This document shows, piece after piece, positions 1 to 11,635 of a stretch of 64,000 nt of DNA (its first letter is position 1; every line of letters begins with the position of its first letter). The stretch lies in the NCBI RefSeq assembly GCF_025532145.1, contig NZ_ARXS01000004.1, forward strand, positions 62,001 to 126,000, in the 5' to 3' direction. Source of the stretch: Alloalcanivorax balearicus MACL04. Lineage in GTDB: Bacteria > Pseudomonadota > Gammaproteobacteria > Pseudomonadales > Alcanivoracaceae. The position numbers and the translations under genes are program-made. The notes beneath the pieces were generated by a model. The model did not search any database and was not told the origin of the DNA. It was given only the letters and a program-made list of their open reading frames with translations.

Positions 1-234
1 AGTCTGGACGCGCTGCGCATGGTCGGCACCATCACCAAACCCGGGAAGGCACTGGAGGCATTGATGGAGGATCCCGCCGGGGCCGTGACCCGGATCCGGG
101 TCGGCAGTTACTTGGGGAAAAATTTCGGCCGGGTGGTGGCCGTTCGCGATAACGAAGTGTCGTTGGTGGAAATCGTGCCTGACGGCCACGACGGCTGGGT
201 GGAGCGGTCCCGCGCCGTTTCCATCGCCGAATAA
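1..234 (+). CDS. pilP: PilP, type IV pilus lipoprotein (C-terminal part only)
   Basis: The window begins inside this gene, and its last 77 codons are visible. The frame reads from base 1 and gives the PilP C-terminal beta domain, with the blocks MVGTI, GSYLGKNFGRV and DGWVERSR near the end. In the family, PilP is an inner-membrane lipoprotein that links the PilMNO alignment complex to the outer-membrane secretin PilQ. Its TAA stop overlaps an ATG by one base, and pilQ follows at once, as in the conserved pilMNOPQ operon. The N-terminal lipobox lies outside the window. Confidence 0.88.
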   Translation, partial: SLDALRMVGTITKPGKALEALMEDPAGAVTRIRVGSYLGKNFGRVVAVRDNEVSLVEIVPDGHDGWVERSRAVSIAE

Positions 235-254
235 TGTTGCTGGGGAAGCCTGTT

Positions 255-2405
255 ATGAAGATCTGCAATGCAATAAAAAACCGATTCGCTCCCCGGCGCT
301 GGGGAATCCGGGTGCTGGCGGTGCTGGCTTGCTGCACCGCCTCACTGGCGTCGGCGGCCACCATTACCGCCCTTGACGCCAACATGCTGCCGGGGGATGG
401 CATGGAAGTGAGAGTACGCTTTGATGGCGCCGCGCCGGAGGTGAAGGGCTACAGTATCGAACGTCCGGCCCGCATCGCTCTCGACCTGGTGGGCGCGGAC
501 AGTGCGCTGAAAACCCGTCAGCACAATCTCGGCACCGGCAATGCCCGCAGTGTCACCGTGGTGGAGGCCAAAAACCGCACCCGGCTGATCTTCAATCTGG
601 ATCAGCTGACCGGCTACAGCACCGAAGTGGATGGACAGGAACTGGTGGTGGTGCTCGGCCGCGACCGCGCGCCGGCCAGTGATCCGGCCAGGGCGGATCA
701 GGAAGCCGCCGCCGCGCCGCTGCAGGGCGCGCAGGAGAGCATTCGCAACATCGATTTCCGCCGCGGCAGTGACGGCGAAGGGCGGGTTGTGGTGACGCTG
801 TCCAAACCGTCCATTCCGGTGGATGTGAAGGAAGAAGGCGGCCGTATCCAGGCGCGTTTCGTCGGCGCCGGGGTTGGCAATGAGCTGGTGCGTCGTCTCG
901 ACGTCACCGATTTCGCCACGCCGGTACAGTTTGTGGAAACCCGCACCGATGACGGCAGCACGGTGATCACCATCGAGCCCACCGGCACCTGGGAATATCT
1001 GGCCTATCAGGCGGACAACGAGTTCAGCATCAATATCAAGCCGCTCACCCGCGGCGAAGCGGAACGCAAGAAGCGTGAGTCCTTCAAGTACACCGGGGAG
1101 AAGCTGTCACTGAACTTCCAGGACATCGAGGTGCGTTCGGTGCTGCAGCTGATCGCTGATTTCACCGAATTGAACCTGGTGGCGTCCGACACGGTGGCCG
1201 GCAAGATCACCCTGCGGCTGCAGAGCGTACCCTGGGATCAGGCTCTGGATCTGATTCTCAAGACCAAGGGTCTGGATAAGCGCAAGGTGGGCAATGTGCT
1301 GCTGGTGGCGCCAGCGGACGAGATCGCCGCGCGCGAACAGTTGGAACTGGAAAGCCAGAAGAAGATCGCCTCACTGGCGCCGCTGCGCACGGAATTCATC
1401 AGCATCAACTACGCCCGCGCGGAGGAACTGAAGACACTGATTACCGGCGAAAGCGGCGCCACCGCGCTGATCAGCGAGCGCGGTTCGGTGTCCGTGGACC
1501 AGCGCACCAATACCCTGATCATCCAGGACACCGTGGCCAAGCTGCAGGAGATCCGTGATCTGATCCAGCAACTGGACATTCCGGTCCAGCAGGTGCTGAT
1601 CGAGGCCCGGGTGGTGGTGGCCACCACCGATCTGTCCGATGAGTTCGGGGTGCGTTGGGGCGGTCTGGGTTACGACGGTAATTCTCTCGCCAATGATGGC
1701 CGCTCCATGGCGATTTCCGGCCGGCTCACCTCCTTGCGGGAGCTGCATTACGCCAACGTCGACCGTGATGACGACGGCTCCCTGGGGGAAATGGAGGAGT
1801 TCGACGAGGACACCAACAACGACATGATCGTCGACATGGGGGTGGATTCCTCCGATGCCACCCGCTTCGCCATCGGCTTCACCTCGCTGAGCTCCGGCCT
1901 GATCGAGCTGGAACTGTCGGCGCTGGAATCCGAGGGCCGGGGAGAACTGGTGGCCACGCCCAAGGTGCTCACCGCCGATCAGCAACCGGCGGTGATCGCC
2001 TCCGGTCAGCAGATTCCGTTCAACGTGGCCACCTCCTCCGGCGCCACCGCGGTGGAGTTCATCGAAGCGGAGCTGCGCCTGGAAGTGACGCCGCAGGTGA
2101 CCCCGGAAGGAGACGTGATCATGCAGCTCAAGGTCAACAACGATGCCCTGGGCTCGGATCTGGACAACCCCACCATCAGTACCAACCGGGTTGAGACCAC
2201 GGTGTTGGTGAATGACGGCGAAACCGTGGTTTTGGGCGGCATTTTCCAGCAGGAACAGATAAACTCCCTGATCAAAACCCCCTTCCTGGGTGATATTCCC
2301 TGGCTGGGAGCCCTGTTCCGCAAGAAAGTGAAGCGTGACAGCAAGCAGGAATTGCTGATATTCATTACGCCACGCTTGGTGAAAGAGACAATGGCCCGTC
2401 GGTGA
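255..2405 (+). CDS. pilQ: PilQ, type IV pilus outer-membrane secretin
   Basis: Forms the outer-membrane channel for type IV pili, used in twitching and DNA uptake. I prefer ATG 255 (716 aa) over ATG 234 because a GGGGAAG ribosome site sits just before it and a good signal peptide follows, ending near ASLASA (about residue 34). Two AMIN-type regions cover roughly residues 38-260, a secretin N0/STN domain about 295-350, an N1 domain about 375-460, and the secretin barrel to the end, which closes with LLIFITPRLV. Odd point: between the N domains and the barrel, residues about 503-530 form an acidic insert with a textbook EF-hand loop, DRDDDGSLGEME, and a second degenerate loop. The stop overlaps the aroK start (GTGA). 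Confidence 0.95.
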   Translation: MKICNAIKNRFAPRRWGIRVLAVLACCTASLASAATITALDANMLPGDGMEVRVRFDGAAPEVKGYSIERPARIALDLVGADSALKTRQHNLGTGNARSVTVVEAKNRTRLIFNLDQLTGYSTEVDGQELVVVLGRDRAPASDPARADQEAAAAPLQGAQESIRNIDFRRGSDGEGRVVVTLSKPSIPVDVKEEGGRIQARFVGAGVGNELVRRLDVTDFATPVQFVETRTDDGSTVITIEPTGTWEYLAYQADNEFSINIKPLTRGEAERKKRESFKYTGEKLSLNFQDIEVRSVLQLIADFTELNLVASDTVAGKITLRLQSVPWDQALDLILKTKGLDKRKVGNVLLVAPADEIAAREQLELESQKKIASLAPLRTEFISINYARAEELKTLITGESGATALISERGSVSVDQRTNTLIIQDTVAKLQEIRDLIQQLDIPVQQVLIEARVVVATTDLSDEFGVRWGGLGYDGNSLANDGRSMAISGRLTSLRELHYANVDRDDDGSLGEMEEFDEDTNNDMIVDMGVDSSDATRFAIGFTSLSSGLIELELSALESEGRGELVATPKVLTADQQPAVIASGQQIPFNVATSSGATAVEFIEAELRLEVTPQVTPEGDVIMQLKVNNDALGSDLDNPTISTNRVETTVLVNDGETVVLGGIFQQEQINSLIKTPFLGDIPWLGALFRKKVKRDSKQELLIFITPRLVKETMARR

Positions 2406-2938
2406 ACGATAGAGAAAATACTCCCTCTCTTTTTTTGGTGGGCCCCATGGGGGCAGGTAAAAGCACCCTGGGGCGCCACCTCGCACAGTTATTGGATCGC
2501 CCTTTCTATGACTCGGACCGCGTCATCGAGGAGAAGACCGGTGCCGATATTCCGTGGATCTTCGATGTGGAAGGCGAGGACGGTTTTCGCCGCCGCGAAA
2601 GCGAGGTCATCGACGAGCTGAGCGCGCTGCCCGGCATCGTGCTGGCCACCGGAGGCGGTGCGGTGATGGCTGAAGAGAACCGTCGCCACCTGCATGACCG
2701 CGGCTGCGTGGTCTATCTATGGACGCCGGTGGAAGTGCAACTGGCCCGTACCCGTAACGACCGCAACCGTCCGCTGTTGCAGACCGGCAATCCCAAGGCC
2801 CGTCTCGCCAGGCTGTTCGAGCAGCGCGACCCGCTCTACCGGGAAGTGGCGCACCACGTGGTTTCCACCGCTTCCAGCAACCTGAAAAAGGTGTCCGATC
2901 AGATCCTCGGTTGTCTGGCCGATTTCCCCGTCCGATAA
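2402..2938 (+). CDS. aroK: Shikimate kinase
   Basis: Phosphorylates the 3-hydroxyl of shikimate with ATP, the fifth step of the common aromatic pathway, in the cytoplasm. The protein has 178 aa, the usual length. The P-loop GPMGAGKST is at residues 14-22, the DSD motif that begins the shikimate site is near 36-38, and the glycine-rich ATGGGAV and lid arginines (RNRPLL) are present. It starts with GTG, overlapping the pilQ stop by three bases (GTGA), so translation is probably coupled. aroB follows after about 50 bases. Confidence 0.96.
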   Translation: MNDRENTPSLFLVGPMGAGKSTLGRHLAQLLDRPFYDSDRVIEEKTGADIPWIFDVEGEDGFRRRESEVIDELSALPGIVLATGGGAVMAEENRRHLHDRGCVVYLWTPVEVQLARTRNDRNRPLLQTGNPKARLARLFEQRDPLYREVAHHVVSTASSNLKKVSDQILGCLADFPVR

Positions 2939-2988
2939 TGCTTGAACGCCGGACGGCTCCGGCGCTCCCTTCCCTGTCCGGAGACACT

Positions 2989-4071
2989 ATGCAGACGCTT
3001 GACGTGGCACTGGCCGAACGCAGTTACCCGATCCACATCGGCCCCGATCTGTTGTCCACTTCGTTGATCCGCGAGCGCATCCGTGGCAATCAGGTCATGG
3101 TGGTGACCAACGAAACCATCGCGCCCCGGTATCTTGAGCGGGTCACCGCGTCTCTCGGCGATCTGCAATGCGACACCGTGATCCTGCCGGATGGTGAGCA
3201 GTACAAGACCCTGGCGACCCTGGAGCGTATCTTTGACGCGCTGATGGAGAAGCGGCACTCGCGCACCACCACCCTGGTTGCCCTGGGCGGTGGCGTGGTC
3301 GGGGACATGGTGGGCTTCGCCGCCGCCTGTTTCCAGCGCGGCGTGGATTTCATTCAGGTGCCGACCACACTGCTGGCTCAGGTGGATTCCTCGGTGGGCG
3401 GAAAGACCGCGGTGAATCACCCCCGTGGCAAGAACATGATCGGCGCCTTTCATCAGCCCCGTTCGGTGATTATCGATATTCGTGTGCTGGATACCTTGCC
3501 GGAGCGGGAATTCGCCGCCGGCATGGCGGAAGTGATCAAGTACGGTCTGATTCGGGATCCGCGATTCTTCGACTGGCTGGAACAGCACCGTTCCGATCTG
3601 CAGCGGCGTGATGATGCCGCCCTTACCGAGGCGATCCTGCGCAGTTGCCGCAACAAGGCGGAGGTGGTGGCCGCCGATGAAACCGAACAGGGCAACCGCG
3701 CCCTGCTCAATCTGGGGCATACTTTCGGCCATGCCATGGAAACCTTTACCGGTTATCGCCAGTGGCTGCACGGTGAGGCGGTGGCCGCGGGCATGGTGAT
3801 GGCGGCCCGCATGTCCCGGGAGCTGGGCTGGCTCAGCAATGACGATGTGGCCCGGGTGGCCGACAGTCTGTCGCCCTGGGGGCTGCCGGTAACGGCCCCC
3901 GAGGGGATGACGACGGCGGATTTCTCCGATTTGATGGCCCTGGACAAGAAAGTCCGTAATGGACGCCTGCGCCTGGTATTGCTGAAACGAATCGGCGAGG
4001 CTCTGGTCACAGGGGAATACGACCCCAATGCACTGACGCGAACGCTTGAGGCCTTTTGTGATAAGGGATGA
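2989..4071 (+). CDS. aroB: 3-dehydroquinate synthase
   Basis: Cyclises DAHP to 3-dehydroquinate using NAD and a divalent metal, the second shikimate step. The frame is open from further upstream, but ATG 2989 is chosen because GGAG lies at the right distance and the product (360 aa, [15 protein letters not shown]) then starts like the family. Visible blocks: DGEQYKTL, the NAD-binding [13 protein letters not shown], the [20 protein letters not shown] signature, and the metal histidines in LGHTFGHA and HGEAV. It lies between aroK and damX, the standard gammaproteobacterial order, and its 3' end overlaps the damX start. Confidence 0.96.
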   Translation: MQTLDVALAERSYPIHIGPDLLSTSLIRERIRGNQVMVVTNETIAPRYLERVTASLGDLQCDTVILPDGEQYKTLATLERIFDALMEKRHSRTTTLVALGGGVVGDMVGFAAACFQRGVDFIQVPTTLLAQVDSSVGGKTAVNHPRGKNMIGAFHQPRSVIIDIRVLDTLPEREFAAGMAEVIKYGLIRDPRFFDWLEQHRSDLQRRDDAALTEAILRSCRNKAEVVAADETEQGNRALLNLGHTFGHAMETFTGYRQWLHGEAVAAGMVMAARMSRELGWLSNDDVARVADSLSPWGLPVTAPEGMTTADFSDLMALDKKVRNGRLRLVLLKRIGEALVTGEYDPNALTRTLEAFCDKG

Positions 4072-5410
4072 CGAGTACTTTTACGAAGGCGCGGAACGGG
4101 GCGATCTGCTCGACGCGCTGAACGGCTACGCTCACGAAGGCAGCACCGTGGTGCTGGAAGGCGAGCATGGCAGTGGGGTATCCACCCTGTTGGGCATGGT
4201 GTGCATGGCCCTGGTGGATGATTTCGAGGTGATCCGCCTGGACGGCGACGATGAGCTGGACGCCAACGCGCCGGTGGAGGCCATGCTGACCCACTTCGGA
4301 GTGGATCGCGAAGGACTGGCGGACGCTCTCAAGCAAGCGTTGGCGGACACCCGGCTGGTGATCGTGGTGGACAACGCCGACCGCGCCGATGAGGCGGCCC
4401 TGGCGACCATGGCCGCGTTGAAGGAAAAGCTCGGTGGTCGTCTGGCCTATTTGTTCGGCGGCTACCCCGGTGCCGCGGAGCGGGTCGCCAATGCGGGCCT
4501 GGCGGTGGCGGACACTCTTGGCCTGCCGCCGCTGGATGAAGCCGAGGTAGTGGCGTTCGCCGATGAAGTCTATGGCGTTACCCTGAGTGATGACGAGGCG
4601 GAAAGCCTGCTGGCGGAAAGCGAAGGGCAGCCCGGCCCCCTGTTGGCGTTGCTGGATGAGCGCGGCGACGCGGCTCCGGCGCCGCTCGCCGACGGCACTA
4701 ATACTGCTCGGCGGCCATTGCCCTGGCGTCACGTGCTGGCGGTCGGTGCGCTGGTGCTGGTGGTCCTGGTGCTGTGGCTGGCCAGCGGCGGTGATGAAGA
4801 ACCGCAGCCATCGCAATCCGTGGCCCTGGACCTGCCCAAGCCGCCGGCCACGCCGGAGGAGCCGGCCGGGGAGACGGCGCCGGCGTCCAGTGAGTCGCCG
4901 TCGTTGCCGGCGATTCGTGATCCCGAGCGTACCCGGGAAGCTCTGGCGTCCTATGCGGATAACGCCCGAACATTCAAAAGCAAGGAAGAACCACCGAGCG
5001 AGCCGCGCCAGAACCAGGCGATGCCGCGGACCGCGGATCCAGTCAGCGAACCGGACGCCGGCGCCGCGCCAGCCACTGCTTCCAAGCCCGATCCCAAGCC
5101 GCGCCCGGCGGCCAGCAATGACGGCTATCACCATGATGGCTGGCTGGCGTCCCGTCCGGACAGCGAGTGGTTCCTGCAAGTGACCGCCACCGGTCGCGAA
5201 GACGGAGCCCACAGTGTACTTGACGTGTTGGACCGCAAGGGCGCCTACTACCCTGCCCGCAGGGGTGAGGAGACGGTATATGTGGTGTTGGCCGGCCCTT
5301 ACGCCAGCCGCGACGCGGCGGTGCAGGCCCGTGACGGCCTGCCCGAGCAACTGCGTAAAGCGGGACCTTTCCCGCGCAGCATGGCATCGATACGAAAAGA
5401 ACTGCAATGA
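4058..5410 (+). CDS. damX: DamX-like SPOR-domain protein with N-terminal ATPase-like domain
   Basis: A membrane protein of the division-site SPOR family. The frame is open from TTG 4046, but GTG 4058 has GAGG six bases upstream, giving 450 aa. Residues about 1-210 resemble an AAA-type domain; a hydrophobic segment ([14 protein letters not shown]) near 230 crosses the inner membrane; a long Pro/Glu/Ala-rich linker follows; and the last 80 residues form a SPOR domain ([19 protein letters not shown]) that should bind denuded septal peptidoglycan. Odd point: the Walker A region reads GEHGSGVST, with valine where the catalytic lysine belongs, while a Walker-B-like LVIVVDNAD remains. The start overlaps the end of aroB. 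Confidence 0.82.
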   Translation: MIRDDEYFYEGAERGDLLDALNGYAHEGSTVVLEGEHGSGVSTLLGMVCMALVDDFEVIRLDGDDELDANAPVEAMLTHFGVDREGLADALKQALADTRLVIVVDNADRADEAALATMAALKEKLGGRLAYLFGGYPGAAERVANAGLAVADTLGLPPLDEAEVVAFADEVYGVTLSDDEAESLLAESEGQPGPLLALLDERGDAAPAPLADGTNTARRPLPWRHVLAVGALVLVVLVLWLASGGDEEPQPSQSVALDLPKPPATPEEPAGETAPASSESPSLPAIRDPERTREALASYADNARTFKSKEEPPSEPRQNQAMPRTADPVSEPDAGAAPATASKPDPKPRPAASNDGYHHDGWLASRPDSEWFLQVTATGREDGAHSVLDVLDRKGAYYPARRGEETVYVVLAGPYASRDAAVQARDGLPEQLRKAGPFPRSMASIRKELQ

Positions 5411-5417
5411 CATAATC

Positions 5418-5441
5418 CGCCGGAGCCCGTGGGCTCCGGCG
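5418..5441 (+). terminator. Strong hairpin after damX, terminator-like without a U tract
   Basis: An 11-bp perfect stem with a two-base loop (CGCCGGAGCCC-GT-GGGCTCCGGCG) begins seven bases after the damX stop. No T run follows, so it may be an RNA-stabilising or weak terminator hairpin rather than a classical intrinsic terminator. It separates the pil-aro-damX transcript from gltB. Confidence 0.5.
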
Positions 5442-5476
5442 CCTTCGGGGTCGGGATCGGCTCTGTGCGGTGGTGT

Positions 5477-5505
5477 TTGTCGGCTACCCCCTCAATGTGT
5501 AGAAT
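5477..5505 (+). promoter_or_regulatory. Predicted sigma-70 promoter of gltBD
   Basis: TTGTCG (5477-5482) and TAGAAT (5500-5505) are separated by exactly 17 bases and lie about 85 bases upstream of the gltB start, in the only intergenic gap before the operon. Inferred by eye from consensus; no start-site data. Confidence 0.55.
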
Positions 5506-5590
5506 GTTCATCCCTTTTTTGTCGTCGTCGTTTTTCCGGCGCCAGTTCCGCCTTCTGTAAGTCTCTGAATTTCAAGAGGAATAGGTTTTG

Positions 5591-8500
5591 ATGCAGCAGA
5601 ACTCAACGCTGGTGCAGGGGCTCTATGAGCCCGGAGAATTCCGGGACAACTGTGGCTTTGGCCTGATCGCCCAAATGGAGGGGCAGGCCAGTCATGAGCT
5701 TCTGCAAACCGCTATTGAAGCACTCACCTGCATGACTCACCGGGGCGGGATCAACGCCGATGGAAAAACCGGTGACGGATGCGGGCTGTTGCTGAAAAAA
5801 CCCGATTCCTTCTTCCGGGCGCAGGCCGGGAAACAGGGCATCGAACTGCCGGACATCTACGGCGTCGGGATGGTGTTCACCCATCCGGAAGCCGATCAGG
5901 CGGCCGCCCAGAAAGCGGTGATTGACGCCGAACTGGAGGCTCAGGGCCTGAAGGTGCTGGGCTGGCGTGAGGTGCCCACCGACGCGTCCTGCCTCGGTGA
6001 GCTGGCGCTGAGCTCGCTGCCGGGCTTCCACCAGGTGCTGGTGGCCGGTGACGAGGCGTCCGAGGTGGCGCTCAACCGCCGTCTGTTCTTCGCCCGCCGT
6101 CTCGCCGAGAAGCGCATCGCGAAGGACGGTTACTTCTACGTCTGCTCGCTGTCGGCCACCACGGTGTCCTACAAGGGCCTGATGATGCCGGTGGATCTGC
6201 CGGCGTTCTTCCCGGATCTCGGTGACGAGTCCATGGAAACCGCCATCGTGGTGTTCCACCAGCGGTTCTCCACCAACACCTCACCGCAGTGGCCGCTGGC
6301 TCAGCCGTTCCGTTATCTGGCTCACAACGGCGAGATCAATACCATTCAGGGTAACCGCAACTGGGCGCTGGCCCGCGAGAACAAGTTCGAGAACGAACTG
6401 CTGCCTGATCTGGCCGAACTCAGCCCGCTGGTTAACCGTGAAGGCTCCGACTCCTCCAGCATGGACAACATGCTGGAAGTGCTGCTCTCCGGTGGCATGG
6501 ACCTGTTCCGCGCCGCGCGCATGATGGTGCCACCGGCCTGGCAGAACGTGGAAACCATGGACGCGGATCTGCGCGCCTTCTACGAATACAACTCCATGCA
6601 CATGGAACCCTGGGACGGCCCCGCCGGGCTGGTCATGACCGATGGCCGCTACGCCGTCTGCATGCTGGACCGCAACGGCCTGCGTCCGGCCCGCTGGGTG
6701 ATCACCAAGAACGGTTTCATCACGTTGTCCTCCGAGATCGGCGTGTACAGCTATCAGCCCGAGGACGTAGTGGCCAAAGGCCGCGTCGGACCCGGCCGGA
6801 TCCTGGCCGTGGATATCGAGAAAGGCGAGCTGCTGCAAACCGAGGACATCGACAACCGTCTCAAGGTGCGTCATCCCTATCGTCAGTGGCTCAAGGATCA
6901 CGCGCTGCGTATTGAAGCCAGCTACGACCACGAAGTGGAGCGTACCGACGACATCGATCCGCAGGATCTGCTCAGCTACCAGAAATTCTTCCAGATCAGC
7001 TTTGAAGAGCGTGATCAGGTGATCCGTCCGCTGGCGGAAGCCGGCCAGGAAGCCACCGGCTCCATGGGCGACGACACTCCGATGGCGGTGCTGAGTCAGC
7101 GTCAGCGTCCGCTGTATGACTACTTCCGGCAACAGTTCGCCCAGGTCACCAACCCACCCATCGATCCGCTGCGCGAAGCGATCGTGATGAGCCTGGAGAC
7201 CTGCGTCGGCGCCGAGCGCAATGTGTTCGAGGAAAGCTCCGACCACGCCGACCGGGCGATCCTGTCCACGCCGGTGCTGTCACACTCCAAGTTCACCAAT
7301 CTGCTGAAAATCGACCGTCCCGGCTATCAGCACGAGCGTCTGAGCCTGCACTATGATCCGCAACAGGGTCTGGAGCAGGCGGTGCGCGCGCTGTGCGAGA
7401 GCGCCGAGAAAGCGGTTCGCGACGGCAAGGTGATTCTGGTGCTGAGCGACCACGGTATCGAATCGGGCAAACTGACCATCCATGCCCTGATGGCCACCGG
7501 CGCCGTGCATCACCACCTGACCAGCCGTGGTCTGCGCAGTGACGCCAACATCATCGTGGAAACCGCCACCACCCGCGATGCGCACCATTTCGCGGTGTTG
7601 TTCGGTTTCGGCGCCACCGCCGTGTACCCGTACCTGGCCTACGACGTGATCGCTGACATGGTGAGAAGCGGCGAGCTGCTTGGCGACGCGGTGGAACTGC
7701 AGAAAAACTTCCGCAAAGGCATCAACAAAGGGTTGATGAAGATCCTCTCCAAAATGGGGATCTCCACCATCACCTCCTATCGTGGCGCCCAGCTGTTCGA
7801 AGCCGTGGGTATCGCCAGCAATGTGGTGGAACTGTGCTTCCGTGGCGTGCAGAGCCGCATCGAAGGGGCCACCTTCGAGGATATCGAGAACGATCAGAAG
7901 ATCGTTGCCGCCGATGCCTGGAAACAGCGTAAGCCGATTGATGCCGGCGGTGTGCTCAAGTATATCCACGGCAAGGAATACCACGCCTACAATCCGGATG
8001 TGGTGTACGCCATTCACCGTGCCGTGCAGAACAGCGATTATGAGGCGTACAAGGAGTTCGCCGAGCTGGTCAATGACCGCCCGGTGGCGACTCTGCGTGA
8101 CCTGTTGAAAGTGCGTACCGACGTGACGCCGGTGGCTCTGGAAGAAGTGGAGCCGATCGAAACCATTTTGCCGCGTTTCGACTCCGCCGGTATGTCCCTG
8201 GGCGCGCTCAGCCCGGAAGCCCACGAAGCCATCGCCACCGCCATGAACCGCCTGGGCGGGCGTTCCAACTCCGGCGAGGGTGGTGAGGATCCGGCCCGTT
8301 ACGGCACCGAGCGGGTGTCCAAGATCAAGCAGATCGCCTCCGGGCGGTTCGGTGTGACCCCGCATTACCTGGTCAATGCCGAAGTGCTGCAGATCAAGGT
8401 GGCCCAGGGCGCCAAGCCCGGCGAGGGCGGCCAGTTGCCCGGGGGCAAGGTCAACGCCCTGATCGCGCGGCTGCGTCACTCGGTGCCCGGCGTGACCCTG

Positions 8501-10054
8501 ATTTCGCCGCCGCCGCACCACGATATCTACTCCATTGAGGATCTGGCCCAGCTGATCTTCGACCTCAAGCAGGTCAACCCGCAGGCTCAGGTGTCGGTGA
8601 AACTGGTCTCCGAGCCCGGCGTCGGCACGGTGGCCTCCGGCGTGGCCAAGGCCTATGCCGATCTGATCACCATCTCCGGATACGATGGCGGTACCGCGGC
8701 CAGCCCGCTGACCTCCATCCGTTACGCCGGTTCGCCCTGGGAGCTGGGGCTGGCGGAAGCGCACCAGGCACTGCGTGCCAATGACCTGCGGCAGAAGATC
8801 CGTCTGCAAACCGACGGTGGTCTGAAGACCGGCCTGGACGTGATCAAGGCGGCCATTCTCGGCGCCGAGTCGTTCGGCTTCGGCACCATGCCGATGGTGG
8901 TGCTCGGCTGTAAGTACCTGCGCATTTGTCACCTGAACAACTGCGCTACCGGCGTGGCCACCCAGCGGGACGATCTGCGCAAGGAGCATTTCATCGGTGC
9001 ACCGGAAATGCTCATGAACTACTTCACCTTCGTCGCCCGCGAAGTACGTGAACTGCTGGCGGCGCTCGGCATCAAGAGCTTGCCGGAGCTGATCGGCCGC
9101 ACCGATCTGCTGGAGCGCATTGAAGGCCTGACCGAGAAGCAGAAACGCCTGGACCTGATGCCGATCCTGCGCAACGACCATGTGTCGGCGGACAAGCCGA
9201 CCCATTGTCAGGTGCAGCGCAACGAGCCGTTCGACAAGGGCGTACTCAATGCCAGGATGATGGAGGAAATGCGTACCGCCGTGGAAAGCAAAAGCGGTGG
9301 CTCCTTCCACTACACCATCACCAACTGTGACCGCTCCGTGGGCGCCACCGTGTCCGGTGAAATCGCCAGACACCATGGTAACCTGGGCATGGAAAGCGCG
9401 CCGATCCGGGTGCGCTTCACCGGCACCGCCGGTCAGAGCTTCGGTGTGTTTAACGCCGGCGGCCTGCACATGTACCTGGAAGGCGACGCTAACGACTACG
9501 TCGGTAAAGGCATGGCCGGTGGCAAACTGGTGATCCGCCCGCCCAAGGGCAGCCCGTTCAAGACCCAGGACACCGCCATCATCGGTAACACCTGTCTGTA
9601 TGGCGCCACCGGCGGCAAGCTGTTCGCCGCCGGCACCGCCGGCGAGCGTTTCGGGGTGCGTAACTCCGGTTCCCACGCCGTGGTGGAAGGCGCCGGTGAT
9701 CACTGCTGCGAGTACATGACCGGCGGTTGTGTCACCGTACTGGGCCACACCGGCCATAACTTCGGTGCCGGCATGACCGGCGGCTTCGCCTACGTGCTGG
9801 ACGAAGACAATGACTTCTTCGACCGCATCAACCCGGAACTGATTGAACTGCATCGCATCAGTTCCGAGTCCACCGAATCCCATCGCGCTCATCTGCGCCA
9901 TGTGATTCAGGAGTACGTGGACGAAACCGGTAGCGAGTGGGGCCGGGAGATCCTGGACAATTTCGATGCCATGAGCCGCAAGTTCTGGCTGGTGAAACCC
10001 AAGGCGGCAAGCCTGGAAGACCTGCTCAAGAGCACGCGTGCGAACCCGGCATAA
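5591..10054 (+). CDS. gltB: Glutamate synthase (NADPH), large subunit
   Basis: Hydrolyses glutamine and transfers the ammonia to 2-oxoglutarate to make glutamate, with GltD as electron donor. The product has 1487 aa, the family length. ATG 5591 follows AAGAGGAATAGG; an in-frame TTG sits directly before it. After a 20-residue propeptide comes the N-terminal nucleophile Cys21 (CGFGLIAQ) of the class II amidotransferase domain. The FMN-binding synthase domain lies at about 800-1200 ([26 protein letters not shown]), the 3Fe-4S cysteines are in [12 protein letters not shown], and a GXGXG beta-helix domain with repeated GGxxY/F motifs ends the protein. gltD follows 12 bases later. Confidence 0.97.
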   Translation: MQQNSTLVQGLYEPGEFRDNCGFGLIAQMEGQASHELLQTAIEALTCMTHRGGINADGKTGDGCGLLLKKPDSFFRAQAGKQGIELPDIYGVGMVFTHPEADQAAAQKAVIDAELEAQGLKVLGWREVPTDASCLGELALSSLPGFHQVLVAGDEASEVALNRRLFFARRLAEKRIAKDGYFYVCSLSATTVSYKGLMMPVDLPAFFPDLGDESMETAIVVFHQRFSTNTSPQWPLAQPFRYLAHNGEINTIQGNRNWALARENKFENELLPDLAELSPLVNREGSDSSSMDNMLEVLLSGGMDLFRAARMMVPPAWQNVETMDADLRAFYEYNSMHMEPWDGPAGLVMTDGRYAVCMLDRNGLRPARWVITKNGFITLSSEIGVYSYQPEDVVAKGRVGPGRILAVDIEKGELLQTEDIDNRLKVRHPYRQWLKDHALRIEASYDHEVERTDDIDPQDLLSYQKFFQISFEERDQVIRPLAEAGQEATGSMGDDTPMAVLSQRQRPLYDYFRQQFAQVTNPPIDPLREAIVMSLETCVGAERNVFEESSDHADRAILSTPVLSHSKFTNLLKIDRPGYQHERLSLHYDPQQGLEQAVRALCESAEKAVRDGKVILVLSDHGIESGKLTIHALMATGAVHHHLTSRGLRSDANIIVETATTRDAHHFAVLFGFGATAVYPYLAYDVIADMVRSGELLGDAVELQKNFRKGINKGLMKILSKMGISTITSYRGAQLFEAVGIASNVVELCFRGVQSRIEGATFEDIENDQKIVAADAWKQRKPIDAGGVLKYIHGKEYHAYNPDVVYAIHRAVQNSDYEAYKEFAELVNDRPVATLRDLLKVRTDVTPVALEEVEPIETILPRFDSAGMSLGALSPEAHEAIATAMNRLGGRSNSGEGGEDPARYGTERVSKIKQIASGRFGVTPHYLVNAEVLQIKVAQGAKPGEGGQLPGGKVNALIARLRHSVPGVTLISPPPHHDIYSIEDLAQLIFDLKQVNPQAQVSVKLVSEPGVGTVASGVAKAYADLITISGYDGGTAASPLTSIRYAGSPWELGLAEAHQALRANDLRQKIRLQTDGGLKTGLDVIKAAILGAESFGFGTMPMVVLGCKYLRICHLNNCATGVATQRDDLRKEHFIGAPEMLMNYFTFVAREVRELLAALGIKSLPELIGRTDLLERIEGLTEKQKRLDLMPILRNDHVSADKPTHCQVQRNEPFDKGVLNARMMEEMRTAVESKSGGSFHYTITNCDRSVGATVSGEIARHHGNLGMESAPIRVRFTGTAGQSFGVFNAGGLHMYLEGDANDYVGKGMAGGKLVIRPPKGSPFKTQDTAIIGNTCLYGATGGKLFAAGTAGERFGVRNSGSHAVVEGAGDHCCEYMTGGCVTVLGHTGHNFGAGMTGGFAYVLDEDNDFFDRINPELIELHRISSESTESHRAHLRHVIQEYVDETGSEWGREILDNFDAMSRKFWLVKPKAASLEDLLKSTRANPA

Positions 10055-11488
<1,434 letters not shown>

Positions 11489-11490
11489 AG

Positions 11491-11619
11491 GCGCTTTCAC
11501 GCAACACGCCTGCACGCACTACGCTAAGGGGCCTGCTTTCGCAGGCCTTTTTTCTATATGATGCGGTAGTCTTTTTTATCTTTTGCGTGTTCGCGTGCCA
11601 GCGTGTTGCGTGAAAGCGC
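11491..11619. repeat. Long inverted repeat flanking the gltD terminator, upstream of hemE
   Basis: GCGCTTTCACGCAACACGC at 11491-11509 recurs as its exact reverse complement at 11601-11619. With two mismatches the match extends to 27 bp (11491-11517 and 11593-11619). The arms enclose 75 bases containing the gltBD terminator, and the right arm ends 16 bases before the hemE ATG. It could fold as a large outer stem in the transcript, or each arm could be a protein site. I do not recognise the motif. Confidence 0.75.
11529..11554 (+). terminator. Intrinsic terminator of gltBD
   Basis: The stem GGCCTGC-TTTC-GCAGGCC, with a four-base loop, is followed directly by TTTTTT and lies about 40 bases after the gltD stop. 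It sits inside the longer inverted repeat whose arms are 11491-11517 and 11593-11619. Confidence 0.9.
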
Positions 11620-11635
11620 TCTTCAAGGAACCCCC

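Noticed and set aside
1371-2486. Long - strand open frame opposite pilQ
   Set aside because: Antisense to a certain gene and runs into aroK; no domain or start signal.
7280-9901. Very long open frame on the - strand opposite gltB
   Set aside because: Opposite a certain gene, with no ribosome site and His/Gly/Gln-rich composition typical of antisense frames in GC-rich DNA.
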